64,000 bases of DNA from Eubacteriales bacterium (GTDB lineage: Bacteria; Bacillota; Clostridia; Peptostreptococcales; Anaerovoracaceae): assembly GCA_028706405.1 (NCBI GenBank), contig JAQWBM010000001.1, forward strand, positions 1 through 64,000, given 5' to 3'. The notes beneath the pieces are model-generated. The model made no database searches. It had not been told where the DNA came from and saw only the letters and a program-made list of their open reading frames with translations. Below are positions 27,074 to 35,824 of the stretch, in pieces. Both the position numbers and the translations under genes were made by a program. Each line of letters starts with the position of its first letter. Within the stretch, counting starts at the first letter, position 1.

Positions 27074-27475
27074 TCAGCTGGGCAGTATAGAATTTATCAG
27101 TTCCATTACTGTCACAATTACGGGGATTGCCAAGTAAAAAATCATAACCTTTCCGGCTAATTCCACTTTTCCCGCTATGGCAGATTCCCCGGAATCCTTA
27201 CAAATTTGTGCGGTAAAATCTGCAATATATGCAACTGCCAAAACCTTTATAATAATTGGAAAGAAATTCCTTCCATAACTGAGCTGGTCATATATTTCTG
27301 TCAAAAACTCAAATAGATAAGTAAGCTTGTATAAAACCATGATGAAGATCACCATGACTGTTGTTATTATTACATATGTGGCAAATTCCGGCTTATACCC
27401 CTTTAGAATCGACGACAGTACTACTCCGATAAGACCAATAGCCGCTATTTTGAAAATATCCATATCCATGTCCAT
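27074..27475 (-). CDS. spoIIIAD: Stage III sporulation protein AD
   Basis: This is a small membrane protein with four hydrophobic segments and a total of 133 residues (MDMDMDIFKIAAIGLIGVVL to PVIVTVMELINSIL), matching SpoIIIAD. The ATG at 27475 has GAGGTG six bases upstream and is preferred to a GTG three codons earlier. SpoIIIAC is similar to its first half (FKIAAIGIIVAVLN against FKIAAIGLIGVVLS), an old duplication known in the family. Confidence 0.93.
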   Translation of the reverse strand: MDMDMDIFKIAAIGLIGVVLSSILKGYKPEFATYVIITTVMVIFIMVLYKLTYLFEFLTEIYDQLSYGRNFFPIIIKVLAVAYIADFTAQICKDSGESAIAGKVELAGKVMIFYLAIPVIVTVMELINSILPS

Positions 27476-27519
27476 ATTAAACACCTCATTTCTTTACCAT
27501 TAAATGCGTAAATGCGCGC

Positions 27520-27720
27520 TTAGAATTGAAATAAGGTTTTGACCATAATAAAGAAATCGCTTATCATCTGAACTATCAGGAGAAGCACTACGATGATTCC
27601 GGCCAAAGTAGTCATCATAGCCTGATCCTCTCTGCCTGCGCGTATAAGAACTTGATTCAAAACAGCAACAATAATACCTATGGCCGCAATTTTAAATATT
27701 ATATCTACATTTATATTCAT
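27520..27720 (-). CDS. spoIIIAC: Stage III sporulation protein AC
   Basis: This 66-residue protein has two membrane helices (IIFKIAAIGIIVAVLNQVL and LAGIIVVLLLIVQMISDFF), typical of SpoIIIAC. The ATG at 27720 has GAGGAG eight bases upstream; a start six codons earlier would place the ribosome site inside the gene. A sigma-E-like promoter lies just upstream, so transcription can begin here as well as at spoIIIAA. Confidence 0.93.
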   Translation of the reverse strand: MNINVDIIFKIAAIGIIVAVLNQVLIRAGREDQAMMTTLAGIIVVLLLIVQMISDFFIMVKTLFQF

Positions 27721-27769
27721 TTTGGTTGCTCCTCTCATGTTACTTAATGCTCTTTCATCTATGGTTCTT

Positions 27770-27798
27770 TACATCATATTCTTTGGACAAGATTTTAT
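27770..27798 (-). promoter_or_regulatory. Internal sigma-E-like promoter before spoIIIAC
   Basis: Read on the minus strand, an ATAAAAT box (-35-like) is followed by CTTGTCCAA and an AATATGAT box (-10-like), the spacing expected for sigma-E. 26 of 29 positions equal the element before spoIIIAA (29329-29357): TACATCATAT, three variable bases, TTGGACAAGATTTTAT on the plus strand. Confidence 0.6.
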
Positions 27799-27863
27799 TC
27801 TAAAAAAATGATCATCATTAGTACCCTTTAGAGTTTCTGTCCGCCCGCAGGCAATGTTCGTGA

Positions 27864-28385
27864 TTATATAAATAAAATAACAATAAGTGCTCCTATAGCT
27901 GTTCCAAGGCTTTTATACATCTTGCCTTTTGTTTTCTTTTCTTCAATCGCTTCTGTCACCTGTACCTCAAGCAAAGTACATGTACGATGAAATAAGCTAT
28001 ATTGATTTCCGATATCTGTTTTACCAAGCTCGAACCCTAAAGCTGACGCAATTCGCTTATCTTCTTTAGTCAAAGCACTATCACAGTATGCGATTTCCAC
28101 AGCCTTTTCCCAGCAAATGGATAAATCCATTGCGGCAGGTTCCTTCAGCAAGCGCGCTGCTGTTTTAAATAAATCGGAACTCATTCCTTTCTTGACTTCA
28201 CTAACCCGCATAAGCAAATCAGGCAGAGGGTCCAATCTATATTTCATTTCAGATTCCAAAATTTGTAAAGTTGTTATCAGTTCCTGCAAATGATAAACTC
28301 GATTATCATATGTCTTTGCCTTCAATTGTCCAACTCCGGCTCCTGCCAAAAGAATTACGATACATATAATCAATTTAAACAACAT
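27864..28385 (-). CDS. spoIIIAB: Stage III sporulation protein AB
   Basis: This 173-residue protein has an N-terminal membrane segment (LFKLIICIVILLAGAGVG), a helical cytoplasmic body (YHLQELITTLQILESEMKY, LRMKYRLDPLPDLL-type core) and a C-terminal membrane helix (SLGTAIGALIVILFI). It resembles a type II secretion platform protein (GspF-like) and probably partners with the SpoIIIAA ATPase. Its start overlaps the spoIIIAA stop by 11 bases. Confidence 0.92.
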   Translation of the reverse strand: MLFKLIICIVILLAGAGVGQLKAKTYDNRVYHLQELITTLQILESEMKYRLDPLPDLLMRVSEVKKGMSSDLFKTAARLLKEPAAMDLSICWEKAVEIAYCDSALTKEDKRIASALGFELGKTDIGNQYSLFHRTCTLLEVQVTEAIEEKKTKGKMYKSLGTAIGALIVILFI

Positions 28386-29283
28386 TTTGATTCCTCCAAT
28401 CCCTGATTGCTGAAATGGAGCCTATGGAAGGAAGATTCGATAAAAAGATTAAACGTTCAAAAACTCCGGTTTCAACCAGCTCTCCGATTCCCGAATTTAT
28501 AACATCTCTGTAGCTGCTGCCATGAATTGTTGTCAGCAAACCGACACCTGCGCATACTGCAGCCTCTATGGCATGGCCATCTTCTTTTTTCCCGATTTCA
28601 TCAGTAGCTATTATGTCAGGTGACATAGAGCGGATCAGCATGATCATCCCCTTCTCCTTTGGACATCCATCCATGATGTCTGTGCGAGTCCCAAGATCAA
28701 AGGAAGGTTGCCCGTTGTACATGCCTGAAATTTCTGTCCTCTCATCACATACACCTACTTGAAAACCCATATTGCTTAAATTACGTACCATATCCCGCAG
28801 AAGTGTTGTTTTTCCGCATTTGGGCGGTGAAACTATAATTGTGTTATAAATCTGATGCTTTTCCTTCATCAAATAGCCCATACAGGGATCAGACACTCCG
28901 GTAATTTCTCTGCTTCTTCTGATATTGATAGATGAGATATCCTTGATTGTTTTTACTCTGCCATTATCCATTACTGTTCGTCCACATATACCGACTCGAT
29001 GCCCGCCTTCTATTGTAATATATCCGTTTGCGAGTTCCTCCTGATAGGCATAAACCGAATAGTTAAGCAATGAATTGAATATGTTGTTAATCATATATTG
29101 ATCCATTGTCTTAGAATTTTTTGGTTTTAGCTCGTATTCATTGCCAGATGAAAAAAAACGAACAGGATATCCGTTTCTAATACGTATTTCTTCCAGATTC
29201 TTTCTTATGGAGGAAGGCAAACCTATGATCTGATCACCGACATCAAGAGGCAGTTTTTCCAGTATTTTATCCAACCCGTTCAA
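28375..29283 (-). CDS. spoIIIAA: Stage III sporulation protein AA (secretion-type ATPase)
   Basis: This mother-cell ATPase of the SpoIIIA-Q channel is related to secretion ATPases. The 302 residues contain Walker A SPPKCGKTTLLRD (from about 152), a conserved CDERTEISG and the Walker B region PDIIATDEIGKKED, with the His-box-like LLTTIHGSS. The start is a TTG preceded by AAGGGTG. It is the first gene of the operon and is downstream of a sigma-E-like promoter. Confidence 0.95.
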   Translation of the reverse strand: MNGLDKILEKLPLDVGDQIIGLPSSIRKNLEEIRIRNGYPVRFFSSGNEYELKPKNSKTMDQYMINNIFNSLLNYSVYAYQEELANGYITIEGGHRVGICGRTVMDNGRVKTIKDISSINIRRSREITGVSDPCMGYLMKEKHQIYNTIIVSPPKCGKTTLLRDMVRNLSNMGFQVGVCDERTEISGMYNGQPSFDLGTRTDIMDGCPKEKGMIMLIRSMSPDIIATDEIGKKEDGHAIEAAVCAGVGLLTTIHGSSYRDVINSGIGELVETGVFERLIFLSNLPSIGSISAIRDWRNQNVV

Positions 29284-29328
29284 GGAATCACCCTTCTTTC
29301 TTTTCTATAATCAAAAAATTCCATTCGA

Positions 29329-29357
29329 TACATCATATGAATTGGACAAGATTTTAT
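29329..29357 (-). promoter_or_regulatory. Sigma-E-like promoter before spoIIIAA
   Basis: On the minus strand GCATAAAA (-35-like) and CATATGAT (-10-like) have sigma-E-type spacing, 46 bases before the TTG start. The core is duplicated almost exactly at 27770-27798 before spoIIIAC. Confidence 0.65.
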
Positions 29358-29429
29358 GCAAAAAACAAATTGACATTTAGAAGGGATAAGAATCAGGGCG
29401 GGGATATCTTTGCCTCGTTATATTAGAAT

Positions 29430-29476
29430 TTAAAAAGCATGGAACATACCAGTTTGTTGGTGTTTATTCCATGCTT
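29430..29476 (-). terminator. Terminator of the CBS-domain membrane protein gene
   Basis: On the minus strand AAGCATGGAA (complement of 29467-29476) pairs with TTCCATGCTT (29435-29444), an inner ACCA/TGGT pairing extends it, and TTTTTA follows. This isolates the gene from the spoIIIA promoter downstream. Confidence 0.8.
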
Positions 29477-29505
29477 GTTTATAATTTAAAGAATATGAAA
29501 AAGCT

Positions 29506-30855
29506 TTATTCTTCTTCGTCGGACTCCTTATCATCAGATGTTGGTGCAATGTGAAGCTTGACTTTATCTATACGGCGATCCTTTACGCATTCGATCTTAA
29601 AGGTTAAATTATCCAGTTCTATAATTCTTTGTTCAGTTTCATCCTCATCGGGTATCTCACCGAGAAGATCTATCAATAATCCCCCTATGGTTTCATGCTC
29701 TTCAGACTCCAGATTTATGAGCAGCTCGTCATTTATATCATCGATATAATACTGCCCGTCTATCAGATAGGTATTTTCATCAATTTTTTCGAATTTTGGC
29801 TCTAAGTCTTCATCCTCATCTTCGATATCTCCCATGACTTCTTCAATCAAATCTTCAATGGTTACTATTCCCGAAAAGCCACCATATTCATCTATCAGAA
29901 TAGCGATATGAACCTTCGACTCCTGAAGCTCACGGAACAAATCATCTATTTTTTTACTTTCCGGTACAAGATATGGCTTACGAAGCAGAGATTTAATGTC
30001 CACATTTTCAAATCCATGTTTTTTTGCAGCTATAACGAAGTCCTTTATATATAGTATCCCGATGATATTGTCAATATCCCGTTCATAAACCGGTACCCTT
30101 GAAAATCGCCTTTCCAATAGCTCATCGACATAATCTGCAAGATTATCATTAATATTGATCATATAAACATCAGTTCTTGGAGTCATAATCTCATAAGCAA
30201 GTATATCGTCAAATTCAAAGATGCTGGTGATCATTTCCTTACCGGTTTCCTTGATCAGACCAGTTTCCTGACCTACCTCAAGAAGGGATTTGATCTCTTC
30301 CTCCGAGTATTGTTCCTCAACATTTGTGGCGCTCACTCCTGTGATTCGGAGCAACAGTGCAACCGAGGACGAGAGGAGCAAAACAAAAGGTTTTGTAATT
30401 TTTGACACCATAATTATAGGCCTTATTACAAACATTGAAATCTTCTCAGAATATTGCAAAGCCATTCGTTTTGGATATAATTCTCCTAATACAAGGGTAA
30501 TATATGACAGAACCAGCGTAACCAATACAATCGAAACTTGCGTTGGATACGGCATGCCAAATTTAGAAAAGAATGCTGCGATATCATCGGACATTGAAGT
30601 TGCTGCAACTGCACTAGCCAGAAATCCTGCAAGGGTAATAGCAACCTGAATAGTAGATAAAAACCTGTTTGGTTCATCGAAAAGATTTAAAAGCATATTT
30701 GCCTTTTTATTGCCTTCCTGGGCCAGAACCTTTATGCGATTTTTGTTCACAGAAACTATGGCCATTTCTGCTGCCGCAAAAAATGCATTAATCAATATGA
30801 GTAGTACCAAGAATGATAATTGAACCGCTAACGACATACTCGGGTCAGGATCCAT
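29506..30855 (-). CDS. CNNM/CorC-type membrane protein (DUF21, CBS pair, CorC_HlyC)
   Basis: The 449 residues show the UPF0053/haemolysin-C architecture: an N-terminal DUF21 domain with four membrane helices (about 5-190, LILINAFFAAAEMAIVSVNK, LVTLVLSYITLVLGELYPKR), a CBS pair (about 215-335, MTPRTDVYMI and VYERDIDNIIGILYIKD, IDEYGGFSGIVTIEDLIEE), an acidic stretch and a C-terminal CorC_HlyC domain. Homologues (MpfA, YhdP) export magnesium. The extra acidic C-terminal tail is unremarkable. Confidence 0.92.
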   Translation of the reverse strand: MDPDPSMSLAVQLSFLVLLILINAFFAAAEMAIVSVNKNRIKVLAQEGNKKANMLLNLFDEPNRFLSTIQVAITLAGFLASAVAATSMSDDIAAFFSKFGMPYPTQVSIVLVTLVLSYITLVLGELYPKRMALQYSEKISMFVIRPIIMVSKITKPFVLLLSSSVALLLRITGVSATNVEEQYSEEEIKSLLEVGQETGLIKETGKEMITSIFEFDDILAYEIMTPRTDVYMININDNLADYVDELLERRFSRVPVYERDIDNIIGILYIKDFVIAAKKHGFENVDIKSLLRKPYLVPESKKIDDLFRELQESKVHIAILIDEYGGFSGIVTIEDLIEEVMGDIEDEDEDLEPKFEKIDENTYLIDGQYYIDDINDELLINLESEEHETIGGLLIDLLGEIPDEDETEQRIIELDNLTFKIECVKDRRIDKVKLHIAPTSDDKESDEEE

Positions 30856-30913
30856 TTATAATATTCCTCCTTTTATTAAATATACTGTATTTAATATTCT
30901 ATATTGTAACACA

Positions 30914-32140
30914 TTATCTATGTTTGCGGAATATATATTTTTCTAATACCGGCTGCTCCATCTTGACCTTGACAATCTGTTGAGGATGGGGGGCGGATTC
31001 GATAGGATTATCCTCTTCGTCCAGTAGTACGTCTATTTTTTGCGTAAAATAATCAGTGTAAGGGCCGAATACTTCAATTTCATCACCTTTACTCATTTTG
31101 TTTCGCTGCTCTACTATTGCAATTCCAGTTTTTTTATCATAGCTTTTAACGAGACCCACGAACGAATAGTCTCTCGTATAAGCGCTGGTCTGATAGTTCT
31201 GATCCTTGTTGGTCGGCTTATTGTAATAAAATCCTGTTGTAAATTCTCGATGACTGACTTTTTTTAGTTCATTAAACCATTCGGGATTGAATACGTATCC
31301 GTCCGGATCTGCATAGTAAGCATCAATCGCCTTACGATATGCGCCAACTATTGTTGCCACATAAAAAATACTTTTCATTCTGCCTTCGATCTTTGCTGAA
31401 GAAATGCCCGATTTGATAAAATCCGGAATATGTTCTATCATACACAAATCTCTGGAATTCAGTATAAAGGTTCCCCTTTCATTCTCTTGGATTGGAAAGT
31501 ATTCTCCCGGTCTTTGCTCTTCCACCAGATGGTATTTCCAGCGGCATGGGTGAGCACATTCTCCGCGGTTTGCATCTCGCTCTATCATAAAATTACTCAA
31601 CAGGCATCGGCCCGAATAGGATATGCACATTGCCCCTTGTATAAAACCCTCAAATTCAAGGGATTCAGGTAACCTGCTCCTCAATTCCCTTATCTCCGGA
31701 AAGGTCATCTCTCTCGCTAGAACAATGCGTTTTACGCCCTGTGCATGCCAGAATTCCGCCGTTTTGTAATTTGTCATATTGGCTTGCGTGCTAAGATGGA
31801 TTTCTGCAGCAGGAATGAGTTCCTTGATCATCATAATAATACCGGGATCGGATACAATAAATGCATCGATAGGAATATCTCTGATAAGTGTTAAATAATT
31901 TTCCAGTTCATGAATGTCCTTGTTATGAGCAAAAATATTGAGAGTCATATAGGCTTTTTTTCCTCTGATGTGAGTGTATTCTATACCTTCCCGGATATCT
32001 TCTATACCGAAATTTTTTGCTGCTGCCCGCAGCCCAAACATTTCCCCGCCGAAATATACAGCATCAGCACCGTAATCGATAGCAATCTTTAATTTTTCCA
32101 AATCTCCGGCAGGAGCCAGCAGTTCAATTTTATTCTTCAT
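30914..32140 (-). CDS. U32 family protein, TrhP-like tRNA hydroxylation factor
   Basis: The 408 residues match the U32 'peptidase' family: ELLAPAGDLEKLKIAIDYGADAVYFGG at the N-terminus, the Cys cluster of the MCISYSGRCLLSN and GECAHPCRWKY segments, and SAKIEGRMKS. The C-terminal small beta domain (about 330-400) is also present. In E. coli and Bacillus such proteins (TrhP; YrrN/YrrO) install 5-hydroxyuridine at tRNA position 34. An O-methyltransferase upstream is the expected next enzyme. Bacillus has two U32 genes here; this organism has one. Confidence 0.87.
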   Translation of the reverse strand: MKNKIELLAPAGDLEKLKIAIDYGADAVYFGGEMFGLRAAAKNFGIEDIREGIEYTHIRGKKAYMTLNIFAHNKDIHELENYLTLIRDIPIDAFIVSDPGIIMMIKELIPAAEIHLSTQANMTNYKTAEFWHAQGVKRIVLAREMTFPEIRELRSRLPESLEFEGFIQGAMCISYSGRCLLSNFMIERDANRGECAHPCRWKYHLVEEQRPGEYFPIQENERGTFILNSRDLCMIEHIPDFIKSGISSAKIEGRMKSIFYVATIVGAYRKAIDAYYADPDGYVFNPEWFNELKKVSHREFTTGFYYNKPTNKDQNYQTSAYTRDYSFVGLVKSYDKKTGIAIVEQRNKMSKGDEIEVFGPYTDYFTQKIDVLLDEEDNPIESAPHPQQIVKVKMEQPVLEKYIFRKHR

Positions 32141-32265
32141 TTTATCCTCTTATATTCTGTCTGACAGTTCGGTGCCTTAGACCGAATTCAAATCGTTGAA
32201 CGATCGGTTGGGGTTTTAGCAATTTGCTTGCCGGAAACCGAACTGGAAAATCACAAGTCTTTGAT
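32141..32265. other. Highly structured spacer between trmR-like and U32 genes
   Basis: Within 100 bases there are several perfect small hairpins: TTCGGT/ACCGAA (32168-32186), ATCGT/ACGAT (32192-32204), AGCAA/TTGCT (32218-32228), and an outer CAGTTCGGT/ACCGAACTG pair (32165-32173 with 32237-32245). No T-run makes a standard terminator. It may be a processing or stability element in the mRNA. Confidence 0.45.
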
Positions 32266-32943
32266 TTACAGATTTTGGTCTAATACGCTGATTGCAATGC
32301 CGTCACCTACTGTAAGAATAGCCGTATCAGCACTTTCTGACTTCATGATGTAATCAATAAATTGCCTCATTCTTCTAACATTTGTTTTCTGCCTTCTGTC
32401 TGTTATATATTCATCTGAAGCCGTTCGGGCTTTCAATAGCACATTGTCAGATAGAATCACGGCCCCCTTTCTGCAAAGAGGGATGCTTCCTTCCCAGAAT
32501 TCCTTATAAAAGCTTTTTGACGCATCAATAAATACAAGGTCAAAGCCTTCTGCGTCAACGTTTTTGATTTCATCCACAAGCTCGTCCAGGCTTTTGGCGG
32601 CATCCCCAATCCTGACCTTTATCCTTTCGGAAAAGCCAAATCGTTCTATATTGTCCACTGCCTTCCGATACATATTATCGTTGACCTCTAAACTGACAAT
32701 TTCCGCCTCTGGTAAGGCAGTTGCAAGAAAAATTGCCGCATAACCTACTGCAGTACCGATTTCAAGTATGCGTCGGGGTTTATGTATCCTTATAATGTTG
32801 AAAATATAAGATTCCGTTTCCTTTAAAATAATGGGGATATGTTTCTCCTCTGCATCTTGACGCAATCTTTGAAGATCTGCGTTTAAGGGCTTATAAAGGC
32901 TATGGATATAAGAAGTTACTTTGTCGTTTATAATATTGCTCAT
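32266..32943 (-). CDS. trmR: O-methyltransferase, TrmR-like (tRNA 5-hydroxyuridine methyltransferase)
   Basis: This SAM-dependent methyltransferase of the class 3 O-methyltransferase family has 225 residues, with SAM motif RILEIGTAVGYAAIFLA, acidic VSLEVNDNMY, and the metal/catalytic FDLVFIDASKSFYKEF and ILSDNVLLKA. Bacillus TrmR (YrrM) makes 5-methoxyuridine at tRNA position 34 and is encoded next to the U32 genes, as here. The assignment rests on family and context. Confidence 0.85.
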   Translation of the reverse strand: MSNIINDKVTSYIHSLYKPLNADLQRLRQDAEEKHIPIILKETESYIFNIIRIHKPRRILEIGTAVGYAAIFLATALPEAEIVSLEVNDNMYRKAVDNIERFGFSERIKVRIGDAAKSLDELVDEIKNVDAEGFDLVFIDASKSFYKEFWEGSIPLCRKGAVILSDNVLLKARTASDEYITDRRQKTNVRRMRQFIDYIMKSESADTAILTVGDGIAISVLDQNL

Positions 32944-33033
32944 TTATTTCCTCTGGAAAATACCTGATGTCTGCCTCATGGCGATGCCTCTGTTACTGTT
33001 CACACTTATGCGAAGGCATTGGCTGCAGTTTTC

Positions 33034-34086
33034 TTAATTGATATATTTTGCTTTATCTCGCAAAAATTGATCGTATGTTTCAGAAAAAACATGTGAGCCA
33101 TCTCCCTTTGCCAAAAAGTATAAGTAATTCGTATCATTAGGGTAAAGGGCTGCGCGGATAGAGTCTTCTCCCGGCGAACCAATTGGTCCCGGAGGCAAAC
33201 CATTTATGATATATGTGTTATACGGAGATTCTATCTGGGTGTCCTTTGTGCTTAATACGGGTTTTTGTTCTCCAAGAATATACTGTACTGTTGCGCAGGA
33301 CTGAAGAGGCATCCCTATATTCAGGCGGTTATGGAAAACACTTGAAATTACAGACCTGTCCGCCGGGTAACGTGCTTCACGTTCTATGATTGAAGCAAGC
33401 GTAATTACCTCGTTGACAGTCATCCCCAGTTCTTCCGTACGGTCATAGCTTTCCTCTGTAAATACCTTTCTAAACTGATATAGCATTCTATCAATTATAT
33501 CATGCTCGTTGGCATTGGTAAAAATCTCGTAGGTTTCAGGGAACAAGTATCCCTCCAGTCTATTCGGCCCTGCAGGAGCTTTCTCAACGAATTTGTAATC
33601 AAAATGTCCCTTTTCGATTTCCTCTGCAAATGCTTCAGGATCTATCAAGCCTTCTGCGGCGAGCTTCTCCGTAGTTCTTTTTATATCGTAGCCCTCTGGT
33701 ATGGTAAATCGAACAGTTAATGATTTTCCTTCAAAAAGTGTCCTCATGATTTCTTCCATTGACATACTTTGAGAAAGAGTATATTCTCCGGCCTTATATT
33801 TTCCGTCATACACCTCAATCTTCGATTGTAACCTAAAGACTCTTGAATCTTGTATGAGATCAGCCTCTGCCAATATATTGGAAATTTCAGCCGTTCCTGC
33901 ACCCGTAGGTATGATTATGGTAATAGATTCTGTGCTATTTGGATCCACCGGCTCGCTGCTGCGATCAATATATTGGAAGAACATAACTACTAATATAATT
34001 ATGATGATTACTATTAAAAAAATTGGACCGATAAGTAACCGCCAACGTCTATGGGCATGACCATGTTTATTACTATATACTACCAT
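33034..34086 (-). CDS. mltG: Endolytic murein transglycosylase MltG
   Basis: This inner-membrane lytic transglycosylase, which trims nascent glycan strands, has 350 residues. A basic N-terminus is followed by one membrane helix (about 19-42, GPIFLIVIIIILVVMFF), a LysM-like subdomain (TGAGTAEISNILAEADLI) and the YceG catalytic domain with LEGYLFPETYE, the glutamate of ASIIEREARYP, and the conserved SPYNTYIINGLPPGPIGSPG. The ATG has AAGGAG six bases upstream. Confidence 0.95.
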   Translation of the reverse strand: MVVYSNKHGHAHRRWRLLIGPIFLIVIIIIILVVMFFQYIDRSSEPVDPNSTESITIIIPTGAGTAEISNILAEADLIQDSRVFRLQSKIEVYDGKYKAGEYTLSQSMSMEEIMRTLFEGKSLTVRFTIPEGYDIKRTTEKLAAEGLIDPEAFAEEIEKGHFDYKFVEKAPAGPNRLEGYLFPETYEIFTNANEHDIIDRMLYQFRKVFTEESYDRTEELGMTVNEVITLASIIEREARYPADRSVISSVFHNRLNIGMPLQSCATVQYILGEQKPVLSTKDTQIESPYNTYIINGLPPGPIGSPGEDSIRAALYPNDTNYLYFLAKGDGSHVFSETYDQFLRDKAKYIN

Positions 34087-34149
34087 TCGTTCTCCTTAAA
34101 ATGTCAATGAAAAAAATCGCAGAATGATAATCCTGCGAAATGATACATT

Positions 34150-34710
34150 CTATTTTGCTCTCGACAGATATGCGCCAGTTCTGGTATCAATCTGTATTAT
34201 TTCTCCCGCTTCAATGAAGATTGGGACCTGTATGCTTGCTCCGGTTTCAACAATTGCAGCCTTCGTAACATTAGTAGCCGTATCTCCTTTAACGCCCGGT
34301 TCCGTTTCAATGACCTTAAGATTAACAAAATTAGGCGGTTCAACAAGAAATGCGGCTTCTTTGTAGAACTTGATCGTTGCCATATCGTTTTCTCTTAAGT
34401 AATTCATCGCATCCTCTACCTGCTCCTTCATCAAAGGAACCTGATCATAGCTCTCCTGATCCATGAAGTAATAAAGCTCTCCATCATTGTACAGGTACTG
34501 CATATTTTTTGTTTCTATATGAGCTTTTGGAAATTTATCATTCGGGTTGAATGCTTCTTCTCTCGTGGCTCCGCTAAGGATGTTTCTGTATTTCGTCCTT
34601 ACGAATGCAGCACCCTTGCCTGGTTTTACATGCTGAAAATCCAGAATAACATGTGGTTCTCCGTTGATTTCAAAGGTAATACCTTTTTTAAAATCACTGG
34701 CATAAATCAT
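34150..34710 (-). CDS. efp: Elongation factor P
   Basis: EF-P relieves ribosome stalling at polyproline. The 186 residues have three beta-barrel domains: KOW-like (about 1-65), central OB (about 70-130) and C-terminal OB ([34 protein letters not shown]). The domain I loop reads [10 protein letters not shown], with a lysine at the modifiable position. No modification enzyme is in the window. Confidence 0.97.
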   Translation of the reverse strand: MIYASDFKKGITFEINGEPHVILDFQHVKPGKGAAFVRTKYRNILSGATREEAFNPNDKFPKAHIETKNMQYLYNDGELYYFMDQESYDQVPLMKEQVEDAMNYLRENDMATIKFYKEAAFLVEPPNFVNLKVIETEPGVKGDTATNVTKAAIVETGASIQVPIFIEAGEIIQIDTRTGAYLSRAK

Positions 34711-34736
34711 ATTGAGATACCTCCATAATAATTAGT

Positions 34737-35450
34737 TTATAGTATAATAAGATCCTTCTTGGAATTAACCTTGTTAATTATACCAAAATCAGTAACGATT
34801 GCCAAGTCCTCTATCCTGACTCCAAAAAGACCAGGTAAATAGATCCCCGGCTCTATAGTGATAGCCATATTTTTCTGCAGAATTTCTTCACTTTTTGTGT
34901 TTAATCTGGGTTCCTCATGAACCTGAGTTCCAATTCCATGACCTAACCCATGCGTAAAGTTATCACCGTATCCGGCCTTCACTATGATATCCCTGGCTGT
35001 CTTATCTGCATCATAGCAGCTTACACCCGCCTTTATTACATCGATGGCAGCCAGCTGTGATTCCAAGACGATATCATATATCTTTCGCATCAACGGTGTA
35101 ACAGAACCGATAGCTATTGTGCGGGTCATATCTCCGCAATATCCATCAACAACAGCACCAAAATCCAGAGTAAGAAATTCTCCTTTTTTGACAATCCTAT
35201 CTGAAGGCTCCCCATGAGGCAGGCAAGATCTTTCGCCTGATACGCTTATCGTATCAAAGGCAAGTTTCTCAGCCCCATGTTCAAACAGATAACGTTCGAT
35301 CTCTGCGGCGATTTGTTTTTCGCTCATTCCCGGCTCTATAAATCCCAGAATATGAGAAAAGCACTTGTCTCCAAGGGCAGCAGACCTTGATATACTCTGG
35401 ATTTCATGTTCATTCTTGATCATATTGCTGCTTACATTATTATCTGTCAA
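34737..35450 (-). CDS. M24 metallopeptidase (Xaa-Pro aminopeptidase-like), lacking the creatinase N-domain
   Basis: This pita-bread metallopeptidase of 237 residues has all five metal ligands: D96 and D107 (LDFGAVVDGYCGDMTRT), H171 (GLGHGIG), E200 (ITIEPGIYLP) and E214 (RIEDLAIV). H79 (SCLPHGEPSD) fits the Xaa-Pro type. Family members near efp usually have about 350 residues with an N-terminal creatinase-like domain; here only 20-25 residues precede the catalytic fold. The TTG start overlaps the ylbF stop by 11 bases, so no missing domain lies upstream. Confidence 0.85.
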   Translation of the reverse strand: MTDNNVSSNMIKNEHEIQSISRSAALGDKCFSHILGFIEPGMSEKQIAAEIERYLFEHGAEKLAFDTISVSGERSCLPHGEPSDRIVKKGEFLTLDFGAVVDGYCGDMTRTIAIGSVTPLMRKIYDIVLESQLAAIDVIKAGVSCYDADKTARDIIVKAGYGDNFTHGLGHGIGTQVHEEPRLNTKSEEILQKNMAITIEPGIYLPGLFGVRIEDLAIVTDFGIINKVNSKKDLIIL

Positions 35451-35772
35451 ATTTAATCACTTCTCCCAGTATACCAAAAATATCATTTACCATCAATGTG
35501 AATCTGGCTTCAGCCTGTACATATTGCATCGCCAATGGATCCTTCATGACGATCTGGCTTAGTTCCTGTATGCTTTCCATTAGTTCAGGGCCAAGATCTT
35601 CTCCCATCATCTGTTTGGCTTGCATTTCAATTTGCTTCGAGCGAAAATCGTTAAGCATGTTTGTGAGCTCTTCATTCAGGGAAGCAGCATCCTTCAGTTC
35701 AATATACTCTTTGTATTCAGGGGATTCTTTTATAGCCCTTGCCAGATTATGCGCCTCATCGTGTACGTTCAT
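35440..35772 (-). CDS. YlbF/YmcA family protein
   Basis: This cytoplasmic all-helical protein of 110 residues matches the YlbF/DUF964 family (DEAHNLARAIKESPEYKEY, FRSKQIEMQAKQMMGEDLG, SQIVMKDPLAMQYVQAEARF). Bacillus YlbF and YmcA with YaaT act on RNase Y to promote mRNA maturation, competence and sporulation. The partner and target here are unknown. AAGGAGGAGAC lies before the ATG. Confidence 0.88.
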   Translation of the reverse strand: MNVHDEAHNLARAIKESPEYKEYIELKDAASLNEELTNMLNDFRSKQIEMQAKQMMGEDLGPELMESIQELSQIVMKDPLAMQYVQAEARFTLMVNDIFGILGEVIKFDR

Positions 35773-35824
35773 GGTCTCCTCCTTAAAATATATACTATCA
35801 CCTTATAACCTATAACTTCTTGTC

